In this document: positions 53,299-61,608 of the stretch, piece after piece
Position numbering within the stretch: position 1 is the first letter of the stretch
Layout: every line of letters starts with the position of its first letter
NCBI GenBank assembly: GCA_964636325.1
Contig: CAZWRV010000016.1
Coordinates: 1 to 64,000, forward strand
Origin: CAZWRV01 sp964636325
Lineage (GTDB): Bacteria; Verrucomicrobiota; Lentisphaeria; Victivallales; GWF2-50-93
DNA: 64,000 nt
Direction of reading: 5' to 3'
Notes under the pieces: generated by a model
Told to the model about the DNA's origin: nothing
The model's input: the letters and a program-made list of their open reading frames with translations, nothing else
Database searches by the model: none
Program-made: the position numbers and the translations under genes

Positions 53299-54468
53299 GT
53301 GGTCTTGCGCAGGGAAAAGCTGAGCGACGTGCTGACGCGGAAGATCGTCGCGCTGATACGCACGGAGGGTTTCCAGCCCGGCGAGAGATTTCTTTCGGAC
53401 AGGGAGCTTGCGAGGCACTTCAAGGTGAGCCACCTCAGCGTGCGGGCCGCCCTGTCAAACCTTGAAAAGGCCAAGGTCATCGGGAAGCGGCCGCGCTCCG
53501 GGACCTTCGTCCTCTCGCTGCCCGCCGAGGAGGCCCGCCGGCGCGGGAGATCTGCCGGAGCTTCGACCGGCGGAAACGGAAAGATGGTGGCGGTCCTGAT
53601 GCGGACCGAAGGGCACTACTACTTCGATCTGATGAACGCGATCTGCTCACGGCTCAGGGACGCGGGGCTTTTCCCGGTGCTGATATCAATGCCTCCGGAG
53701 GACAAGCATCGGACCGACATCAGGCAGCTGCAGGAGGCGGTGTCGATGGGATGCCGCCGTATCATCATTCAGGCGGAGCTGCGGCACTGGTCCGATCCCG
53801 CCTTCAAGAAGCTCGGGATACTGGGGGACGGGAAGACTCCGTTCGACAGGATTGTCTGGTTCGCGAACACCGACAAGCTGCCCGAGTTCCAAAAGGGCGT
53901 GCTGGTCGGGATAGATTCTAGAAAGGCGATGAGGATTCAAGTCGGGCATCTTAAGGATCTGGGACACAGGAAAATCGCCTTTGTCACCAACGAGATTCCA
54001 TCCGGCGGGAAATATCCGGAGATAGAATCTTATGGGATCAACGCGTTTTCATCGGTCATGGCGGAACTCGGCCTTGCAAACGGAATATCGGTGATAGCGC
54101 AGGGGAACAACCTGGAAGAAAACAAGCGACGGATGGAGGAACTTTTGGAGAGGAAAGACCGTCCGAGCGCGCTTATCGGCGCCGGCGACTACAGGGTGGC
54201 GACAGCGGCCGATATCGCCCGCAGCAAAGGGATAAGAATACCGAAGGATCTTGCGCTTGTAGGAACATTCGACACCCCGTGGGCGAAACATTACGGCCTG
54301 ACTTCCCTATCCTACAACATCGAGGGGATGGCGGAGGCTATTCTCGATGAAATCACGAAGGTTCCGGTCGGCAAGGACCGCAGTGTCAGGCTGATTGAGC
54401 CGAAGCTGATAGTACGTCATTCGTGTGGAGCCAGCAGAAAAGTGGCAGTGCTCTGCAAAATGCAATAG
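53299..54468 (+). CDS. GntR-type HTH / LacI-type effector-domain transcriptional regulator
   Basis: A 389-aa regulator with a GTG start at 53299, spaced about 9 bp from AGGAA; the ATG at 53291 is out of frame. Residues 1-70 are the GntR winged helix ('FQPGERFLSDRELARHFKVS', 'RPRSGTFVLS'). An Ala/Gly/Arg-rich linker (75-95) leads to the LacI-type effector domain (97-380; 'LALVGTFDTPWAKHYGLT', 'EPKLIVRHSC'). It is the only plus-strand regulator here. Its likely targets are the minus-strand ceramidase-like, aminotransferase and beta-helix genes, or genes elsewhere. A hairpin terminator follows at once. Confidence 0.88.
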   Translation: MVLRREKLSDVLTRKIVALIRTEGFQPGERFLSDRELARHFKVSHLSVRAALSNLEKAKVIGKRPRSGTFVLSLPAEEARRRGRSAGASTGGNGKMVAVLMRTEGHYYFDLMNAICSRLRDAGLFPVLISMPPEDKHRTDIRQLQEAVSMGCRRIIIQAELRHWSDPAFKKLGILGDGKTPFDRIVWFANTDKLPEFQKGVLVGIDSRKAMRIQVGHLKDLGHRKIAFVTNEIPSGGKYPEIESYGINAFSSVMAELGLANGISVIAQGNNLEENKRRMEELLERKDRPSALIGAGDYRVATAADIARSKGIRIPKDLALVGTFDTPWAKHYGLTSLSYNIEGMAEAILDEITKVPVGKDRSVRLIEPKLIVRHSCGASRKVAVLCKMQ

Positions 54469-54491
54469 AAGTCCGTCCTCATCGGACTTCT
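54467..54491 (+). terminator. Stem-loop after the third regulator
   Basis: AGAAGTCCG (54467-54475) pairs with CGGACTTCT (54483-54491) across a 7-nt loop. The stem begins in the regulator's stop codon. The tail (TGTC) is poor in T, so it may work as a weak or factor-assisted terminator. Confidence 0.6.
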
Positions 54492-54518
54492 TGTCGCCAT
54501 CTTTCAAGAAGGTTTATC

Positions 54519-54549
54519 AACCCCGAACCCGGCAGAGAGCCGCGGGGTT
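54519..54549. terminator. Second stem-loop between convergent genes
   Basis: AACCCCG (54519-54525) pairs with CGGGGTT (54543-54549), with an inner GGC/GCC. It lies between the regulator (plus) and the ceramidase-like gene (minus), so it could stop either transcript. The rest of the spacer to 54642 shows nothing else. Confidence 0.4.
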
Positions 54550-54642
54550 TCGTGGGCTAGAAGCAAGCAGTCTGCGATCTCCGAGCGCCAAAAATCCGCC
54601 TAAGCGGACGGAAATCTGAGCAGGCCTTCCGGGCGTCGGTAT

Positions 54643-55920
54643 TTAGCAGAATTTGTTTGATTTTAAGGCAAGCATCTGGCGGAGATTTTCTTCGGTGGCG
54701 CTGGCAAGCGCGCCGGCCCAGCCATACCATTCGTGCGCGTTGCTGCTTTCGTATGTGCCGTGCCTGTAGGAGAACGGCCGCGGCAGGTAGCCGACGTTGC
54801 CGCCGCAGTGCGAGACAACCAAAGTGCGGTCCCTGTTACGCAGGGCACGGGAAAGATCCGCGCCGGTGTCGTGAAATACCTCGGCGGCCAGTCCGGCAAA
54901 CAACAGATCGCCGATCCGCAGGATCTGCATCGGGAAGCGGCCGCTCCGGGGGAGACGGCCTGCTGCAAGGTTCTTCAGCCAAAGCCTGTGGTTCGCTTCG
55001 AATTTTCTCTCGCCTAAAGTCATTGTATTTCCGTCCGCTTTGCTGACAAGAGGTGATGCAGTCTCAGGGACATATGTGAACTTAACCGTCGGACTCAGGC
55101 GGCGGCCTTTGAACGGCGCAAGGGAAACGGCCCTTCCTTTTTCCAGAGCTTTTTCTGCGGCTGATGCCAGGAGCGAACCGAAATTTTCCACGTCAGATAT
55201 GCGCATCGACAGCGCCCCCTCGGCCTGCACATCCGCACCGCAGCCAGGAAGAAACAGCGCATGGCCCTTCGTGCTCCGCGCCAGGCTGTCGCAGAGCGGT
55301 CCGGGGAAGTCCGGATGCATGACGCGCCGCTTCCAGCTCAGCAAGTAGGGATGGATACCGGCATGGACCAGCGTGATAGGCGTGGTCTGCCTTTCCAGCC
55401 GTAGCGCGGTCAGGCGACCAGGCCAGGCGTCCCTGCCGCGGCCGGGATCCTCCTTCGCGCAGCGGAACTGGGCAAGACCGCGGATGGATGTCGTGCCGAA
55501 GCGCGCCTCAAGGATTTGAGACAGATCGGCGGCAGCGTTGCGCGCAGCGCGCACCAATCCGGCGCGCACCTTCTTCAAATAGCCGGGACGGAATCGGCCG
55601 ACAAGTCCGAGCGGCATGGACATCGGCCCGGAATGAGTATGCGTGCAGCAAAGAAGCACATTCTTCAACGGAACATTTGCCGCCTCGGCCAGCCCAGACT
55701 CGAGCGCTGCGGAATCCGCAGTGGTGAAGCCGAGCAGATCGCAGACCGCTATCAACGCGGCATTCCGACCCGACCGCAGCAGCAGAACCCGCGCCATTAT
55801 CGGAGCCGCCACTGAAACACATGGCTGCTGACGGGCCGCGAACCCGTTCAGATCGCAGGGGATCCGCGGCGTGATGTCCGCTTCGCCGTAACCAGCCAAC
55901 ATGTCTGAAGTTTTTTTCAT
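54643..55920 (-). CDS. Neutral/alkaline ceramidase-like hydrolase
   Basis: A 425-aa protein of the neutral/alkaline non-lysosomal ceramidase superfamily: 'AGYGEADITPRIP' at the N-terminus, 'CCTHTHSGP' (zinc-ligand region, H94 and H96), 'HPDFPGPLCDSLA', and 'PGCGADVQAEG'. It lacks the C-terminal Ig-like domain of secreted ceramidases and has no signal peptide. Many short bacterial members sit in sugar operons and have no proven ceramide substrate, so hydrolysis of an amide or ester on a glycan derivative is as likely. No clear Shine-Dalgarno is visible; the inserted element 55940-56245 ends 20 bp upstream. Confidence 0.82.
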   Translation of the reverse strand: MKKTSDMLAGYGEADITPRIPCDLNGFAARQQPCVSVAAPIMARVLLLRSGRNAALIAVCDLLGFTTADSAALESGLAEAANVPLKNVLLCCTHTHSGPMSMPLGLVGRFRPGYLKKVRAGLVRAARNAAADLSQILEARFGTTSIRGLAQFRCAKEDPGRGRDAWPGRLTALRLERQTTPITLVHAGIHPYLLSWKRRVMHPDFPGPLCDSLARSTKGHALFLPGCGADVQAEGALSMRISDVENFGSLLASAAEKALEKGRAVSLAPFKGRRLSPTVKFTYVPETASPLVSKADGNTMTLGERKFEANHRLWLKNLAAGRLPRSGRFPMQILRIGDLLFAGLAAEVFHDTGADLSRALRNRDRTLVVSHCGGNVGYLPRPFSYRHGTYESSNAHEWYGWAGALASATEENLRQMLALKSNKFC

Positions 55921-55951
55921 GAGCTATGAACTGAGTCATGCAAATTCCAAT

Positions 55952-56016
55952 TACTAATCGTCTCGAAATTGTATGGAGGCACCGGCGGGTTCATCCCGGC
56001 GGTGAACATGACAGGG
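55952..56016. repeat. 65-bp dispersed structured repeat, copy 1
   Basis: TACTAATCGTCTC, then TATGGA, a 10-bp-arm stem (CACCGGCGGG at 55980-55989, loop TTCAT, CCCGGCGGTG at 55995-56004), then GAACATGAC and GGGGA. The flanks are shared with copy 2 at 62563-62627, while the stem differs by compensating changes. Confidence 0.7.
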
Positions 56017-56055
56017 GATTCAGCAGGGAAATAGCTAATGACACAGTTTTAACAA

Positions 56056-56168
56056 GAGGCAATTTCAAAACTCTAAAAACGGTCATGGCGAGCATGACCC
56101 TCCACGCTCGAGACGAGCGTAAAAATGGAGGGACGCGCTTGTCGCGTCCGGAGTTTTGAAATTGGCTC
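56056..56168. mobile_element. MITE-like element with 18-bp terminal inverted repeats
   Basis: The ends are GAGGCAATTTCAAAACTC (56056-56073) and its near-perfect inverse (56151-56168). Three hairpins lie inside: GGTCATG/CATGACC (56081-56099), CCTCCA-CGCTCG/CGAGCG...TGGAGG (56099-56131) and GACGCG/CGCGTC (56132-56148). There is no coding sequence, so it would be non-autonomous. Confidence 0.65.
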
Positions 56169-56242
56169 ATAAGATGTGAAATTCGTTGTTTGAAATTTGA
56201 ATCTTGGAATTTATTTGGAATATGGAATTTGGCGCTTGGAAT

Positions 56243-57499
56243 TTACTTATGGTGCTTCAGGAGAGCGTCAGCATTTTCCAATATTTTTGCTACGGCATCC
56301 ACGATTCCCTGCATGTCGGTTCGCGGCGCCAGCAGCATCGGCTGCGTCAGCCAGACCGCTTCGCGGCACATGCGGCTGCATTCCGGCAGCTTTACGCGGC
56401 GGTAGTCCGGTTCGCGGATTCCTGCGAGCTTTTTGCCGGCGAACTGATGATGCCAGTAACGTCCTTCCATGAACATCGGCGATTCATGCAGAGGTTGAAT
56501 GTATCCGCTTGAACTGGGCACGCCTTCAGCTTCGAGCGCCTTGAGGAAGAGATCGCGGGAAAGCCCTGTCTCAACGGCATTGTAGCGTATCATGTAGAGG
56601 TGGTAGGCGCGGCGCGTGCGAGGATCGTGATCGCCGCCCGCCTGCGGTGCGAGCCCGGGAATCTTGGAAAGTTCACGGTTCAGGAATGCGCCGTTCTCGA
56701 AGCGCGTCCGGCTCTCGGCCTCAAGCCGCCGCAGCTGTCCGAGCAGGACAGCCGACTGGAATCCGGAAAGCCGGTGGTTCCAGGACATGTTGAAATGCTC
56801 GTACCACTTGCCTTTAGGCTGGCGTCCGAACGAATGGAAGCTCCAGCAGAGGTCATATATCTTTTGGCTGTTGGTGGCGACCGCGCCTCCTTCGCCGCTG
56901 GCCATGTTCTTCGAAGACTGGAAACTGAATGCTGCCGCAGAGCCGTGGTGCCCGGCGCACTTGCCGCGGTAGAGCATTCCGTGCGCGTGTGCGGCATCCT
57001 CGATGATCGCTATGTCGCGGTCGCGGATGACCGCCTTCAGCCCTGCGATGTCCGCAGGATTTCCGGCGAAATGGACGGCGACGACAGCCCGCGTCCTCGG
57101 AGTCAGAAGTTGCTTTACGTGAGTCGGATCTATGTTGAAGGTTTTCGGATCTATGTCCGCAAAGACGACGGTCGCGCCCAGTTCGAGGACGCATGTTGCC
57201 GACGCGATGAACGTATAACCGGGGACGATGACCTCGTCGCCCGGTCCTATTCCGAGGGCCTTCACGATCAGCTCTAGCGCCGCCGTGCCGGTGCAGACCG
57301 GCAGCACGTGCTTGACGCCCAGATTCTCTGCGAACGATTCTGCGAATTCCGCAGTCGCGGGACAGCCGATGCCCCAGGCGCCGCTGCGCAGCACCTCGAG
57401 AATCTTCTTTTCATCCTGCGCGTCCGACTGCGGCCAGCGCGGCCATTTGTGTTTCCGAGGAAAGACCGGCTTTCCACCGAGAAGTGCGAGTTTCGACAT
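56243..57499 (-). CDS. DegT/DnrJ/EryC1/StrS family aminotransferase
   Basis: A 418-aa PLP enzyme. The ATG at 57499 has GGAGG upstream and begins MSKLALLGGKPVFPRK, the usual start of the family. 'GTAALELIVKALGIGPGDEV' and 'VPGYTFIASA' precede 'EDAAHAHG', and the PLP lysine is K197 in 'SFQSSKNMASGEGG'. Such enzymes transaminate keto-sugars, often nucleotide-linked, or act as sugar dehydratases. The gene lies between the beta-helix and ceramidase-like genes, so formation or recycling of an amino sugar is a reasonable link, though unproven. The stop codon coincides with the start of a repeat array. Confidence 0.92.
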   Translation of the reverse strand: MSKLALLGGKPVFPRKHKWPRWPQSDAQDEKKILEVLRSGAWGIGCPATAEFAESFAENLGVKHVLPVCTGTAALELIVKALGIGPGDEVIVPGYTFIASATCVLELGATVVFADIDPKTFNIDPTHVKQLLTPRTRAVVAVHFAGNPADIAGLKAVIRDRDIAIIEDAAHAHGMLYRGKCAGHHGSAAAFSFQSSKNMASGEGGAVATNSQKIYDLCWSFHSFGRQPKGKWYEHFNMSWNHRLSGFQSAVLLGQLRRLEAESRTRFENGAFLNRELSKIPGLAPQAGGDHDPRTRRAYHLYMIRYNAVETGLSRDLFLKALEAEGVPSSSGYIQPLHESPMFMEGRYWHHQFAGKKLAGIREPDYRRVKLPECSRMCREAVWLTQPMLLAPRTDMQGIVDAVAKILENADALLKHHK

Positions 57500-57544
57500 A
57501 AGCCTGTGCCTCCGTTTAGATCTCAAATCCTAATATCGAAGCCG

Positions 57545-57561
57545 GGCTTGCGGGGCAAGCC
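57545..57561. other. Stem-loop between the beta-helix and aminotransferase genes
   Basis: GGCTTGC (57545-57551) and GCAAGCC (57555-57561) form a perfect 7-bp stem with a GGG loop. It has no T-tract and may be a processing site or attenuating hairpin. Confidence 0.35.
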
Positions 57562-57592
57562 TGGAACAATAACAAATGGCAAAGCCGGAAAC

Positions 57593-59878
57593 TTATTGGC
57601 TCACCGCCTTCGGCAGGCCTAGGTTGTCGCAGAAGACGAAGCCTCCGCCGGAAGGCTTCTCGATTATGACGGTTATGCCTGATTCATTTCCAGTTGCGAA
57701 ATCAAGAGCGACCCGTTTCCAAGCCGATGACGAGACCGGCTCGGTCCAGACTTCCTTGCCGTCCGGGAAACGGACGCCGAGGCGGACGGACGCCTTCTGA
57801 TCGGAAACTTTCAGCCAACCGGACAAAGTATGCGGAGTGTCCTTGTTCAGGCCTGAGATTTTCTGTTCGACTCGAGCCGGAGCTTCGCCCAGGCGCAGCT
57901 CCTGTCGCGACGTGCCGGTCGCTTCTTCGACCTTCCCATGGACTTTGCTGCCCCAGCCATTGCCCGGGGAAAGCGAGGCATCGCCGGAGACGACGCTCCA
58001 GAATTCCAGCGTCGGCAGTTCGAAGCATGAGTTTTTAATCATGTTCATCCAGTCTACGACGGGCAGTTCAAACTTGGGGTCGGGAGGATTTTTAAAGTCG
58101 GAGCCCGCTTTCCAAGGAACAATTCCGCCTTGGAACGCGCCGATGTCGGGCTTGCAGGAGGTGCCGGTGACGCCTGCGATAATTGAAGCTGTCCCTTTTG
58201 CCGGAGAATCAAGCTTCAACGTGAAGTCGCCCTTAGCCGGATTCGCATAGCAGGAGCCGTCGGAGACGATATTGTCCTTGAGCACGGTGTGTTCAGGCAT
58301 CTTCGGAGGACGGTTGAAGATGTTGTTTACGATGCGCATGCCGAATACGTCCTGGCGATGGCTGTGGTCGAATGTGCTGACCTCTCCGGTTTTCCAGCAG
58401 CTGTTGTTGTAGAGGAGGTCGAAGTAGCTGGGATTGTTCACGCGTATCGGCGAGTCGCCTGTATTGTAGATCAAGTTGTTGCATACAATCACGTTGTGGC
58501 TGCAATGGTCGAAGTAGATGCCCATCGAACAGCCTTTGGCGCGGTTGTCGTGGACTCGATTGAAGCGGAATACCGTATTCATGAAGTCGGTGTCGTGGCC
58601 GTAGGTCATCCCGAGGTCGCAGGTCAGCCAGCCGGCCTCGGAAAGATCATTGTATTGGACAAGGCTTTCCATCAGCTTGTGGACGCTTACCAGGTCTCGT
58701 CCTGAATGCCTGACCGTATTGTGGCTGAACAGGATGCGCCTCCCGGAGAGGGCGACCGCGCCGGTCCACTTGCCGCCGTAGTTGCCGTCGTGAAGATAAT
58801 TGTTGACGATGCGGTGGTCGCTGCCCTTGGCTTGAAGGACGGCGGTAGAGCTGTATGCGAACTCGCATGATTCGACCGTATTGCCGCGGCCGTCTATGAC
58901 AATCCCCGCCTTGCCGGCGAGGTCGTTCAAGTATGAATGGGCGAGATATTCACCTTTGCATCGAATCAAGCGGACGTTCTCGGTTCGCCCGTCCGTCATG
59001 ACGCCTCCCGAACGGAACCTTATTCCGACTATGCCGACATTGCTTATGCCGGAAAGATCGATGCAATGAAGGCGGCGCTTTGCTTCTACGGCGGACTTTG
59101 AGAGGTCAGTCCCTTCCGGAGGGATCAGCAGCATCTGTTGTTTTTCGGAATCATACCACCATTCGCCCGGAGCCTGCAGTGCGGAACGGACTCCCATCAG
59201 CACGTATGGGCTGTCCTTGCGGACGGTGTACCAGTGTTTCGGCGTCTTCATTGTGAAAGAGAGCGCATGCTTATCGGCGTCGTAGCCGGTGACCTCCTCG
59301 GACCAGCAGACCCATCGGTCGCCGCCGGCGCACCAGAGAAGAGCGCCTTTCCAGGCGTCCTTGCCGCCCGGGATATTCGGATCAGCGAGGGAATTTTCGG
59401 TGCCTGATTCGGCCGCGGCGCGGACCGGCTGGAGCAGCGTGCCGCCCTTGGGCCAGCGCGCCTCCTGGAGCATGACTCCGTCGGCGAAAAGCTGGTTCTG
59501 GTCCTTGAGATCCCAAGCCATGGGCGCACTATGGACTTCGTCTTCTTCACGCGTCCATCCGGAAAGGATGTCCGCGCCGCTGATGACGACTTCTTCATCC
59601 TTGTAGCTGGCAAAGATAATCGGGCGTCCGGGTTCGCCGCTCCGCGCCGGCTTCAGCGTCTCGCGGTATGTGCCGCCGCGGATGTGGCAGGTCTGGCCGG
59701 GCCGTATGATTTCCGCCGCCCTACCGATCGTCTTCAAGGGACCGTCATTGCCGGCGGGCGCAGGCAGACCGCCAGACCATCCGTCGTTTCCTTCAGTGGA
59801 GACATAAATATCCGAACCGCTTGAAGAGAAAGTTCCCCAGGACATCAGCATCACAGTCATATATGAAAACGCTTTCAT
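57593..59878 (-). CDS. Secreted right-handed beta-helix protein (pectate lyase / GH141-like) with CBM
   Basis: A 761-aa protein. The signal peptide spans about residues 1-20; 'DIYVSTEGNDGWSGGLPAPA' opens the mature protein, as in PL/GH beta-helix enzymes. Residues ~250-530 contain repeated parallel-beta-helix coils rich in Asn and His ('NNYLHDGNYGGKWTGAVALS', 'YFDHCSHNVIVCNNLIYN'). Residues 610-755 form a CBM4/9-like jelly roll ('NSCFELPTLEFWSVVSGDA'). It probably cleaves an acidic or arabinose-rich polysaccharide. The ribosome site is poor, and a MITE-like element starts 18 bp upstream of the ATG. Confidence 0.83.
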   Translation of the reverse strand: MKAFSYMTVMLMSWGTFSSSGSDIYVSTEGNDGWSGGLPAPAGNDGPLKTIGRAAEIIRPGQTCHIRGGTYRETLKPARSGEPGRPIIFASYKDEEVVISGADILSGWTREEDEVHSAPMAWDLKDQNQLFADGVMLQEARWPKGGTLLQPVRAAAESGTENSLADPNIPGGKDAWKGALLWCAGGDRWVCWSEEVTGYDADKHALSFTMKTPKHWYTVRKDSPYVLMGVRSALQAPGEWWYDSEKQQMLLIPPEGTDLSKSAVEAKRRLHCIDLSGISNVGIVGIRFRSGGVMTDGRTENVRLIRCKGEYLAHSYLNDLAGKAGIVIDGRGNTVESCEFAYSSTAVLQAKGSDHRIVNNYLHDGNYGGKWTGAVALSGRRILFSHNTVRHSGRDLVSVHKLMESLVQYNDLSEAGWLTCDLGMTYGHDTDFMNTVFRFNRVHDNRAKGCSMGIYFDHCSHNVIVCNNLIYNTGDSPIRVNNPSYFDLLYNNSCWKTGEVSTFDHSHRQDVFGMRIVNNIFNRPPKMPEHTVLKDNIVSDGSCYANPAKGDFTLKLDSPAKGTASIIAGVTGTSCKPDIGAFQGGIVPWKAGSDFKNPPDPKFELPVVDWMNMIKNSCFELPTLEFWSVVSGDASLSPGNGWGSKVHGKVEEATGTSRQELRLGEAPARVEQKISGLNKDTPHTLSGWLKVSDQKASVRLGVRFPDGKEVWTEPVSSSAWKRVALDFATGNESGITVIIEKPSGGGFVFCDNLGLPKAVSQ

Positions 59879-59895
59879 TTATACTCATTTAGCGT

Positions 59896-60136
59896 GAAAA
59901 TTTACATTTTGACGGGCAAGATTTGGGATTGGATTTTTTGTTCCGACCGAGCGGCGACATGAATGTCGTCCGAGGAAGGAACGGAAAAATACGGCCCAAA
60001 GATGCTCGCCGCAAGGCGGTTGCGGTCTTTCGGTTTTGCTCCGCACCCTTCGAGAGCCTTCGATACCTCGGTATCGGCGGCCTCTCAGAATACGGAGCAA
60101 TTCCCGAAATCTCCGCAATCAAAATGTAAATTTTTC
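59896..60136. mobile_element. 241-bp MITE-like element with 17-bp terminal inverted repeats
   Basis: GAAAATTTACATTTTGA (59896-59912) is matched in inverse by 60119-60136 with one extra T. Nested hairpins inside include CGGCGACAT/ATGTCGTCCG (59952-59972) and a three-tier stem: TTGCTCCG (60036) with CGGAGCAA (60093), GAGAGCC (60052) with GGCCTCTC (60079), and CGATACC (60061) with GGTATCG (60070). It fills half of the 488-bp spacer between the divergent beta-helix and DUF1015 genes and holds no gene. Confidence 0.7.
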
Positions 60137-60306
60137 AGTCTAAAGGAGTATGATTGGCTAGCTGCCATATATTTTCCAGAGATCGGGATTCATGAATTTG
60201 AACCTATTCTAAGTGCAGGGCACTGGATGTCAAGCCGTACCTTTGCCCGAGCGAAAAGCCTCCCGGGGTTTTGCCTGAAATTTCAATATCCTGCAATCTT
60301 TCCCTG

Positions 60307-60335
60307 TTGAACCTGCAAACACCACTGTCTATATT
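60307..60335 (+). promoter_or_regulatory. Probable promoter of the DUF1015 gene
   Basis: TTGAAC (60307-60312), 17 bp, TATATT (60330-60335). The ATG follows 31 bp later behind GGAGG. The spacer between the MITE-like element and this promoter (60137-60306) shows nothing recognisable. Confidence 0.6.
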
Positions 60336-60366
60336 CAATACTGATGATTTATCTTTGGAGGTGTTT

Positions 60367-61596
60367 ATGGCTACGGTTCGACCGTTCAAGGGGCTTCTAC
60401 CGCCGGCAGCGAAGGCGCATCTCGTTGCGGCGGTTCCGTACGACGTGGTGAACACAGAGGAGGCCGCGAAGCTCGCGGAAGGCAACATGCTGAGCTTCCT
60501 CCGCGTGTCGCGTCCTGAGATCGAACTTGAAGCCGGCGTGGACGTCTATTCCCCTAAGGTTTACGACAAAGCACTGGAAAACTTCAAACGGCTGGTCAAG
60601 GACGCCCCGCTCCAGTTCGACCATGAGCCGCACCTCTACGTATATTCCTTGAAGATGGGCGCGCATGAGCAGACAGGCGTGGCGGCGGCGTTCTCCGTCG
60701 ACGAATACGACGGCGGCCTGATCAAGAAGCACGAGAAGACGCGCAAGGACAAGGAGGACGATCGCACCCGACACATCTTGAAGATACATTCGCATTCCGG
60801 CCCCGTCTTCCTCACTTACCGTGACAGCGCCGAGGTGGACGAGCTTGTCGCCAAGGTGAAAAGGACGAAGCCGCTCTTCGATTTCACTGCGCCCGACGGA
60901 ATCCACCACAGGTTCTGGCGCGCCGATTTGGATTCGAGCGGAGATATTTCGGAGGCGTTCAAGAAGGTCCCATGCCTCTACATCGCTGACGGCCACCACA
61001 GGGCCGCCTCGGCCTCCAGGACGCGCGCCGAATGCATGAAGTCCAACCCGTCGCACACGGGCAAGGAGGACTACAACTACTTCCTGGCGGTCGTCTTCCC
61101 GGAATCGCAGCTCCGGATACTGCCCTACAACCGGGTGGTGAAGGACTTGAACGGCCGCAGCACCAAGGCTTTCAAGGAAGGGCTTGAAAAGAACTTCAAG
61201 ATTTCTCCCGCCGCAAATCCGTCGCCGTCCAATCCCGGCGAAATCTGCATGTATCTCGAAAAGAAATGGCATCTGCTCACCCCCAAGTTCGACGCATCCA
61301 AGCTGGACGTCATCGGCAGGCTGGATGTAAGCGTCCTCCAGGACAGGGTGCTCGCCCCGTTGCTCGGAATCGACGACCCTAGGACAAGCAAGCGCATCGA
61401 CTTCGTCGGCGGAATACGCGGCACGAAGGAGCTGGAAAAGCTCGTCGAATCCGGAAAGTTCGCCGTCGCTTTCTCCATGTATCCGACGACAGTCCGCCAG
61501 CTCATGGAAATCGCGGACGCAGGCGAGATCATGCCGCCAAAGTCCACATGGTTCGAGCCGAAGCTCCGCGACGGCATGGTATGCCATAATTTCTGA
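60367..61596 (+). CDS. DUF1015 family protein
   Basis: A 409-aa cytoplasmic protein. The ATG at 60367 follows TTTGGAGG; upstream in-frame codons to 60271 lie over the promoter. 'VRPFKGLLPP', 'VAAVPYDVVNTEEA', 'NMLSFLRVSRPEI' and 'PCLYIADGHHRAASA' are the conserved DUF1015 blocks, and 'RIDFVGGIRGTKELEKLV' is the C-terminal one. The family is widespread in anaerobes, often near serine biosynthesis genes; its biochemical role is not settled. It probably forms an operon with the Spo0M-like gene 12 bp downstream. Confidence 0.9.
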   Translation: MATVRPFKGLLPPAAKAHLVAAVPYDVVNTEEAAKLAEGNMLSFLRVSRPEIELEAGVDVYSPKVYDKALENFKRLVKDAPLQFDHEPHLYVYSLKMGAHEQTGVAAAFSVDEYDGGLIKKHEKTRKDKEDDRTRHILKIHSHSGPVFLTYRDSAEVDELVAKVKRTKPLFDFTAPDGIHHRFWRADLDSSGDISEAFKKVPCLYIADGHHRAASASRTRAECMKSNPSHTGKEDYNYFLAVVFPESQLRILPYNRVVKDLNGRSTKAFKEGLEKNFKISPAANPSPSNPGEICMYLEKKWHLLTPKFDASKLDVIGRLDVSVLQDRVLAPLLGIDDPRTSKRIDFVGGIRGTKELEKLVESGKFAVAFSMYPTTVRQLMEIADAGEIMPPKSTWFEPKLRDGMVCHNF

Positions 61597-61608
61597 CGAG
61601 CTGCTCCT

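Larger units (their letters stand above)
55940..56245. mobile_element. Composite repeat element filling the ceramidase-aminotransferase spacer
   Basis: The right end (about 56190-56245) is an array of TTGGAATTT-like words that starts exactly at the stop codon (56243-56245) of the aminotransferase gene. The left end (CAAATTCCAATT, 55940-55951) is one inverted copy of the word. In between lie a 65-bp dispersed repeat and a MITE-like element with three hairpins. There is no gene in this 322-bp spacer. Confidence 0.55.

Noticed and set aside
60397..61587. A 396-codon minus-strand frame
   Set aside because: It lies wholly opposite the DUF1015 gene, which has a promoter, ribosome site and conserved motifs.
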